Shown in pieces: positions 7,708 to 11,948 of a stretch of DNA of 11,948 nt. The position numbers were made by a program, and so were the translations under genes. Under the pieces are notes generated by a model, which searched no databases, was not told the DNA's origin, and saw only the letters and a program-made list of their open reading frames with translations. Source of the stretch: JBHHXG01 sp046756985. GTDB lineage: Bacteria > Pseudomonadota > Zetaproteobacteria > Mariprofundales > Mariprofundaceae. The stretch covers positions 1 to 11,948 of the forward strand of contig JBHHXG010000049.1 in NCBI GenBank assembly GCA_046756985.1, in the 5' to 3' direction. Each line of letters begins with the position of its first letter. Within the stretch, counting starts at the first letter, position 1.

Positions 7708-7715
7708 TCCAGCAG

Positions 7716-7985
7716 ATGATCAAGAGCTTCAGGCATAAAGGGTTGAAAACGCTTTTCATGACCGGGAAAAGCTCGAAAGTCAGGCATGACTTGCAGGCAC
7801 GCATCCTTCGCCGGCTGGATACGATGGATGCGTCGAGCGAACTGGATGAATTGAATATCCCCGGCTTTCACGGACTCGAAGGAAAGCCGAAACGTTACAG
7901 CATCCATGTTAACGGTCCTTTTTGCCTGACGTTTGAATGGGAAGATGGTGACATCCTTCGCATTGACCTTGAAAACTATCATTAG
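7716..7985 (+). CDS. higB: HigB-type (RelE/ParE superfamily) toxin, module 1
   Basis: An 89-residue toxin of the HigB/plasmid maintenance killer family, which in studied members is a ribosome-dependent mRNA interferase. It shows the family layout: an N-terminal MIKSFRHKGL, helices with HDLQARILRRLDTMDAS, a DELNIPGFHGLEG segment, then YSIHVNGPFCLTFEWEDGD and a C-terminal DLENYH equivalent to the usual (V/E)DYH tail. The order toxin first, antitoxin second is typical of higBA. The ATG has no clear Shine-Dalgarno and lies about two bases after the predicted transcription start, so the message may be leaderless. The antitoxin gene starts ten bases downstream. Confidence 0.88.
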   Translation: MIKSFRHKGLKTLFMTGKSSKVRHDLQARILRRLDTMDASSELDELNIPGFHGLEGKPKRYSIHVNGPFCLTFEWEDGDILRIDLENYH

Positions 7986-7995
7986 GAGATGTGGC

Positions 7996-8301
7996 ATGAG
8001 TGAATTACTGGTAACCCGGAGACCGAAGCGCCAACCCACCCACCCCGGTGAAGTGCTGCGCGCTGATGTTTTGCCTGCCATGCATGAAACAGTGACCGGC
8101 TTTGCCCGGCGCACAGGCATGAGCCGCCAGACCGTGCATGCCATTCTGGCCTGCAAGCGGTCGATCAGCCCGGAAGCTGCCTTGCGCATCGGCAAGGTGG
8201 TCGGCAATGGCGCAAGGATATGGCTGGCCATGCAGATGGAGTACGACCTGTGGCAATCCGAACAGGCGCTACACGACGATCTTCAGGCTCTCGCTGCCTG
8301 A
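7996..8301 (+). CDS. higA: HigA-type antitoxin (XRE helix-turn-helix), module 1
   Basis: A 101-residue antitoxin that should bind and neutralise the toxin encoded just upstream and repress the shared promoter. The family opening HPGEVLRADVLP is followed by an XRE helix-turn-helix (FARRTGMSRQTVHAILACKR) and the HigA C-terminal pattern SPEAALRIGKVVGNGARIWLAMQ...YDLW. ATG 7996 is chosen because AGGAG lies seven bases upstream and the family usually starts near here; a longer frame from 7933 overlaps the toxin and adds non-family residues. The stop is followed within about ten bases by ychF-like sequence. Confidence 0.9.
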   Translation: MSELLVTRRPKRQPTHPGEVLRADVLPAMHETVTGFARRTGMSRQTVHAILACKRSISPEAALRIGKVVGNGARIWLAMQMEYDLWQSEQALHDDLQALAA

Positions 8302-8309
8302 TCATTATT

Positions 8310-8407
8310 TACGGCGCGTCCAGAGAAGCAGAAAAGATGCGGCTTGAAGGCAAAGACTACGTTGTCGCCGACGGCGACGTGATACACTTTCGATGAACGC
8401 CTGGCTA
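8310..8407 (+). pseudogene. ychF: ychF 3'-end remnant, copy 2
   Basis: The + strand from 8310 encodes YGASREAEKMRLEGKDY and then VVADGDVIHFR, which aligns with the C-terminus of YchF (family pattern GAKEAGKMR.EGKDY.V.DGDV..F.FNV). It is the longest copy. Relative to copy 3 it lacks one base after TTTCG, which shifts the frame onto a TGA at 8394. About 55 bases (8333-8387) are almost identical to copy 3. It lies exactly between the two converging antitoxin genes. GTCGCC-GAC-GGCGAC (8364-8378) inside it can form a hairpin and might help end transcription from either side. Confidence 0.7.
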
Positions 8408-8418
8408 TTCCAGGGAAC

Positions 8419-8715
8419 CTAAGCCGCCAGCGGATGCACTTCCCGATCCAGACGTTCCGCCAGCGTTAAACGAGCCTGTTCGATTTCATAATCATCCTGC
8501 AAGCCCATCCAGAACTTGACTGAATTGCCGAAGTAACGGGCCAGACGCAACGCCGTATCCGCCGTAACCGAACGTTTGCCGCGCACAATCTCGCTGATAC
8601 GCATCGGGGCAATGCCCGTATCCTGCGCCAGGCGGTATTGACTGATACCCATCGGCCTCAAAAACTCTTCCAGCAGGACCTCTCCGGGATGAATATTGGG
8701 TAAACGCTCACTCAT
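8419..8715 (-). CDS. higA: HigA-type antitoxin (XRE helix-turn-helix), module 2
   Basis: A 98-residue antitoxin of the HigA/VapA family: IHPGEVLLEEFLRPMGISQYRLAQDTGI, an XRE helix-turn-helix ending MRISEIVRGKRSVTADTALRLARYFGNS, then FWMGLQDDYEIEQARL. It is expected to bind its toxin and repress the module promoter. ATG 8715 is chosen because AAGGAGG lies five bases upstream and the toxin stop is 11 bases before it; the longer frame to 8793 only reads through toxin sequence. It is clearly different from the module 1 antitoxin, so the two modules probably do not cross-neutralise. Confidence 0.92.
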   Translation of the reverse strand: MSERLPNIHPGEVLLEEFLRPMGISQYRLAQDTGIAPMRISEIVRGKRSVTADTALRLARYFGNSVKFWMGLQDDYEIEQARLTLAERLDREVHPLAA

Positions 8716-8726
8716 ATCGGCCTCCT

Positions 8727-9008
8727 TCAATGATAATCCACGATCATGACATTCCTGGCATCGCCATGCTGCCAGACAAAACAGATACGCCACTGATCGT
8801 TGATGCGAATACTGTGCTGTCCGGCGCGGTTGCCTTTCAGCGCTTCCAGACGATTCGCCGGTGGTATGCGCAAATCTTCCAGTGCTTCAGCATTGTTGAG
8901 CATACGCAGCTTGCGCCTTGCAACATGCTGGATGTTCTGCGGCAGCTTGCGTGACACATCGCCGAGCCAGACTTTTTCGGTCTCTTTGTCCGCAAAACCC
9001 TTAATCAT
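8727..9008 (-). CDS. higB: HigB-type (RelE/ParE superfamily) toxin, module 2
   Basis: A 93-residue toxin closely matching the HigB consensus: MIKGFADKETEKVW, SRKLPQNIQHVARRKLRMLNNA, LEDLRIPPANRLEALKGNR and the core GQHSIRINDQWRICF, ending IVDYH. HigB toxins cleave mRNA on the ribosome. The ATG lies about two bases downstream of the start predicted from the -10 box, and no Shine-Dalgarno fits that short leader, so a leaderless mRNA is likely. Antitoxin follows on the same strand. Confidence 0.93.
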   Translation of the reverse strand: MIKGFADKETEKVWLGDVSRKLPQNIQHVARRKLRMLNNAEALEDLRIPPANRLEALKGNRAGQHSIRINDQWRICFVWQHGDARNVMIVDYH

Positions 9009-9014
9009 GTCCCG

Positions 9015-9045
9015 CGATACTATCGTTTCCCAATACTATCGTCAA
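9015..9045 (-). promoter_or_regulatory. Promoter and tandem operator of toxin-antitoxin module 2
   Basis: On the minus strand TTGACG (9045-9040), a 17-base spacer and TAGTAT (9022-9017) form a good sigma70-like promoter. ACGATAGTAT occurs twice, with a 16-base period, over the spacer and the -10. The proximal copy (9015-9025) is part of a perfect 11-base palindrome, CGATA-C-TATCG; the distal copy (9031-9041) is the same palindrome with one mismatch. This fits a two-site operator for the module 2 antitoxin and is unlike the module 1 operator. Confidence 0.7.
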
Positions 9046-9055
9046 CCGATATTAA

Positions 9056-9139
9056 CTGGCTGGAAAGATACGGCTTGAAGGCAAAGACTACGTTGTCGCC
9101 GACGGCGACGTGATACACTTCCGCCTCAACGTCTAGCTA
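9056..9139 (+). pseudogene. ychF: ychF 3'-end remnant, copy 3
   Basis: The + strand from 9056 encodes LAGKIRLEGKDY followed by VVADGDVIHFRLNV and a TAG stop (9134-9136): an intact C-terminal end of YchF. An in-frame TAA precedes it at 9053, so only about 26 codons remain. It lies just upstream of the module 2 promoter and points the opposite way to that module. It is the best-preserved end; copies 1 and 2 have lost the stop or the frame. Confidence 0.7.
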
Positions 9140-9195
9140 ATTTACATGAGCTTCCTGACGGTCAACATCCGCGAAACAAGACCCCGCTGTTTTAC

Positions 9196-10575
9196 TTAGC
9201 CCTCAACCAATTCAGTTGCTCGTTTACGGATGTCATCCGCAAGCAGGTTTGAACCCGGATCACCAGTATTAATCTTTACTCCTGCAACATCCTTCAAGAG
9301 TTTCTTAGCTTTCTCTCTGTCAAATTTTGCTAATTCCATCGCATAGAACGATGTGGCTACAACTACTATAAATTTATGTTTGCGTTCATTGGCAATGGCA
9401 ATGGCTCGCTCATAATGCTGGGAGCCCTCTGCAACGGACCCTGCCTTCAACATGATAAATCCCTTAGTTGCAAAGTAGGTCGGTAACGCCCCATCTTCTT
9501 TCAGTTTGCTTGCATTAATACGATTAAAATAGTGCCACGCCTTTTCTGTCTGGCCACTGCTGGCATAAGCAAAAGCAATATTATTCAGCAATATTGGATG
9601 GTCTGGGTTGGCCAATAGGGACTTTAACCCTAGCTCGATGACCTTATCATTTGTGCCAAGTACATCACACATGACGCAGGTAGCCAACAGTGCCGGGCGA
9701 ATAGAAAAAGGCTGATCATTGAACCATTGATTGGCGAACGTAGCGACATCCTCCCAGTTCCCTTCACGCCACGCTTTCCATGCAAGAGCCTCCGGTGATT
9801 CGGGGCCACGAGCTATTATGCCATCTAGGTCGAACTGCCTATCTTGTCTCGCAAGCCAGCTAGCTTGTGCTACAGCATTTTCGGTAGGTTGCTTTAGCGA
9901 GTTCTTGACCAACCGTTTGGCTTTACGGATTCCCCCATAACGATACTCGATTGTTCCTACCTCACTGGCCAACTCAGAGATGTGACTTGGGGGAAAGCGG
10001 TCATGGCGGAGTATTTCAACCCCTTTTTTGATCAGCTTTGATCTTTTTCCTGCTGCTTCACTAGCAGCAATCTCCGTAGCCATCATCCACGGATCATGAG
10101 ATGTGATCTCACGGCCTCTGAGAAGGTGCATTGCTTCACCATATCGATTCTGGTGGATATAAAACCGAACTATGCTTCGCAAGACAAATCGATTATCAGG
10201 GGCTAACGACAAGGCTACTCGGAGGGAACGCTCTGCCGACTTTGTCTTTCCTCTTACTGTGTAAGCTAGTGCAAGATCAACCCAAGCAATTGGGTTCTGT
10301 GGATTCATGCGCGTCATATGTCGCATTCCCCTCACCCAATCATGCCCCTGCAACCCGTCACGAAAATTACCCGCACGGATTTCTCCGACAAGTTTTCTGG
10401 CTAGATCCTCTGCCATGCCTCCGATGCCAGATTTAATAATCAGGTGCGCGGCATCTCGCCCTGTATCTGGATCGTTGGCCGAAAAACTCGCAGATACCAA
10501 CTCTGCTGCAGAAACGAGGTCTTGGCTTTCCTTCCAATCCTCTATTACTGACAAATCAACTCGTTCGGGTGGCAT
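9196..10575 (-). CDS. TPR-repeat protein paired with a Ser/Thr kinase
   Basis: A soluble helical protein of about 459 residues with no signal peptide or membrane segment. Clear tetratricopeptide units occur near residues 94-128 (NPIAWVDLALAYTVRGKTKSAE), 325-358 (PILLNNIAFAYASSGQTEKA) and 365-398 (YFATKGFIMLKAGSVAEGSQHYERA); the stretch between looks like degenerate repeats. TPR arrays bind partner proteins, so it is probably the partner or substrate of the kinase encoded just upstream. ATG 10575 is preceded by AGGTGA at good spacing; GTG 10581 is an alternative. The same frame stays open to beyond the kinase stop and encodes a plausible N-terminus (RDVIPRWRPFNQTLRDGVLYPATQ) with no start codon, reachable from GTG 10664 only by a -1 shift at seven A (minus strand of 10653-10659). 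Function not recognised. Confidence 0.8.
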   Translation of the reverse strand: MPPERVDLSVIEDWKESQDLVSAAELVSASFSANDPDTGRDAAHLIIKSGIGGMAEDLARKLVGEIRAGNFRDGLQGHDWVRGMRHMTRMNPQNPIAWVDLALAYTVRGKTKSAERSLRVALSLAPDNRFVLRSIVRFYIHQNRYGEAMHLLRGREITSHDPWMMATEIAASEAAGKRSKLIKKGVEILRHDRFPPSHISELASEVGTIEYRYGGIRKAKRLVKNSLKQPTENAVAQASWLARQDRQFDLDGIIARGPESPEALAWKAWREGNWEDVATFANQWFNDQPFSIRPALLATCVMCDVLGTNDKVIELGLKSLLANPDHPILLNNIAFAYASSGQTEKAWHYFNRINASKLKEDGALPTYFATKGFIMLKAGSVAEGSQHYERAIAIANERKHKFIVVVATSFYAMELAKFDREKAKKLLKDVAGVKINTGDPGSNLLADDIRKRATELVEG

Positions 10576-10673
10576 AGTCACCTGAGTTGCCGGATAAAGA
10601 ACTCCATCTCTTAGTGTTTGATTAAAAGGGCGCCAGCGAGGAATTACATCCCTTTTTTTGTCACTTACTCTTT

Positions 10674-11804
10674 CTATGACAGTTCTCCTGGAAGGGACTT
10701 GCCTTCAACATGCAATTTCGCAACAACTGCAAGCCTGTCCAGCCTTGGGTGATATCGGGCCAAAGAGGGAAGATAGTGCCGCCCGGTAATATCGCTCGGG
10801 TGCCCACGTTCGAGATAATTAGGATTACATAACTCTCGAACTATTCTTGAGAGCCCAGCATTAATTAAATAATCGGGCATCTGTTTATCGAATTCATCCA
10901 TGGCCATAGAAAATGCATCCTGCAAATAAGGCACAGCGTCTGCATAACTCACTTTACCCGGGGAAAATCCAGAATCTAGGTACTTCAAAATGTTGGCAAA
11001 CATTTCTGTGCCAGTTAATGAAAAACAGATTACACTGCCAAATTGGAAGAGATCACAGGTAATGCATCTTTTTTTCCAGTCGGGATCAAAGTGCGAATAC
11101 CTTATCTCTGGGGGGCTATAATTTCTATCTCCTGCATAGATAGAGCCTAGATGCTGAGGGTTATCTCTAATTTCAAATTTGGAAGGATTTTTTGGTACAA
11201 TACGTCCTAAATCCGCAATCTTGCTAGACGAGGGGTTCGCCTTATCCATCAGCATGATATTTGATGGCTTGACATCCTGATGTGCAATCTCTTTATTGTG
11301 CATCTGATACAGACCGACACAAGCGCCGTGCAGCGAACGTAGAATCATTGCCAAATCCATGTCTGCTGAAAGCTTGATTGCCTTCCTTAGGTCTGATTCA
11401 CCAAACTCAAAAACGATATAACTCACCAATGAACTAATGCCAGCGCTTGGGTCGATGTACACCTCCCCTTCGGTGTGGGCATTGACTACCTTCGACATAT
11501 CTTTACATGCCTCGACCATCTTTATTTCAAATGCGATATCTGCTGCAATTTGAGAGATGGCATCTTGGAGGCTTATGCCCCACCTCTTAGACATTTCTTG
11601 AGAAGTCGAATAGTCCATCGCCTTCATGAATCCCTTCTGTCTTTTGCTATCTACACTTCGCTCAACGATATAGCCGCGGGAGAAGTTGGACCCTGTCGCT
11701 GCAGAGCCCCCGCCCTTTTCGGAAGGGTTTGGTAGGCGCTTAATAATGACCCAGTTATCTTTTAGTCGGGTGCCAATCGCAAGAGAATCCTTGGGAAAGC
11801 GTTG
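10674..11804 (-). pseudogene. Hanks-type Ser/Thr protein kinase, 5' end removed by IS insertion
   Basis: Cytoplasmic protein kinase domain. Numbered from ATG 11627, the catalytic loop is HQDVKPSN (116-123), the metal-binding motif DLG (139-141), the APE-like segment SPPE (171-174) and the structural Asp is at 192. The frame stays open 59 codons upstream to 11804 and encodes the N-lobe: DNWVIIKRL, a glycine-rich loop (GGGSAATGSNFSRGY) and then GFMKAMDYS, whose Lys is the likely beta-3 ATP-binding Lys. No ATG, GTG or TTG occurs in frame above 11627, and IS3-type sequence starts at 11805, so the original start was cut off. A product begun at ATG 11627 would keep the Lys but lose the Gly-loop and probably be inactive, unless the IS supplies a start. 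A TPR gene follows nine bases downstream; both may belong to a signalling or defence unit. Confidence 0.8.
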
Positions 11805-11948
11805 TGAACTAGCCCGGTTTTAACGGACACCTAAAATGGGGGACATGCCATTGGAGGTGTTAGATGGAAGATCGCAAGCGATATACGAAGGAGTTCAAGA
11901 AGGAGGCCGTCCGGCTTCTGGAGTCAGGAGACAAGTCTACTGCGGAAC
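11805..11948 (+). mobile_element. IS3-family insertion sequence, left end (runs off right edge)
   Basis: The element begins with TGAACTAGCCCGGTTTTAAC, a TG-starting terminal sequence of IS3-family type, immediately where the kinase reading frame is interrupted. An orfA-type transposase gene starts 59 bases inside. The right end, orfB and any target duplication lie outside the window. The exact boundary at 11805 rests on the terminal TG and the end of the kinase frame. Confidence 0.8.
11864..11948 (+). CDS. IS3-family transposase OrfA, N-terminal fragment (runs off right edge)
   Basis: Twenty-eight codons are visible, beginning MEDRKRYTKEFKKEAVRLL and continuing ESGDKSTAE. This is the usual start of the OrfA helix-turn-helix protein of IS3-family elements (pattern (K/R)RY(T/S).EFK.EAV.L), which binds the element ends and is normally joined to the OrfB integrase by a -1 frameshift. 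GGAGG lies six bases before the ATG. Family level is secure; the subgroup cannot be decided from this fragment. Confidence 0.88.
   Translation, partial: MEDRKRYTKEFKKEAVRLLESGDKSTAE

Noticed and set aside
7933..7995. Longer N-terminus for the module 1 antitoxin
   Set aside because: The added residues overlap the toxin gene in another frame; the AGGAG site points to ATG 7996 and the HigA family starts there.
8716..8793. Longer N-terminus for the module 2 antitoxin
   Set aside because: The extension reads through toxin sequence in another frame; AAGGAGG places the start at 8715.
7588..9139. Interpretation of the three repeats as a CRISPR array or integron attC sites
   Set aside because: Only three copies about 700 bases apart with whole genes between; they encode a YchF tail and lack attC core sites and a nearby integrase.

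Overview
The window looks like a Gram-negative, probably proteobacterial, chromosome: compact gene spacing, moderately high GC on the left, a bacterial LeuS, and chromosomal higBA-type toxin-antitoxin genes. I cannot fix the genus. A conserved-looking left half (about 1-7,580) joins a patchier, visibly more A+T-rich right half (about 7,580-11,948) that has the marks of an accessory region.

Left half. The 5' part of leuS runs leftward off the window. Upstream of it, also leftward, is a tightly coupled operon: a large membrane protein of the DUF1538 type built from two homologous halves, then two small PII-like proteins. Each stop codon overlaps the next start by 4 bp. Divergent from this operon, across a short promoter region, is an 821-residue CPA1/NhaP-type Na+/H+ antiporter with a C-terminal cyclic-nucleotide-binding domain. 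It is followed by a PiT-family phosphate (or similar anion) transporter. Together this reads as an ion and pH homeostasis neighbourhood. My inference is that the PII-like pair senses a nucleotide or metabolite and controls the DUF1538 membrane protein.

Right half. Two complete higBA-type toxin-antitoxin modules lie tail to tail (7,716-8,301 rightward; 8,419-9,008 leftward), each with its own promoter and distinct operator repeats. Three same-orientation remnants of the 3' end of a ychF gene (GTPase YchF/OLA1 C-terminus) sit before, between and after them, so the modules look like cassettes delimited by ychF-tail repeats. No intact ychF is in the window.

Beyond these, leftward, is a two-gene unit: a Hanks-type Ser/Thr protein kinase followed nine bases later by a TPR protein. 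The kinase gene has lost its start to an IS3-family insertion sequence whose left end can be placed at 11,805 and whose orfA begins at 11,864 and runs off the right edge. The TPR gene has a plausible N-terminal extension separated by a run of seven A, pointing to a -1 frameshift (programmed, mutational or a sequence error). The kinase-TPR pair is the least familiar system here; a phage-defence or stress-signalling role is conceivable but unproven.
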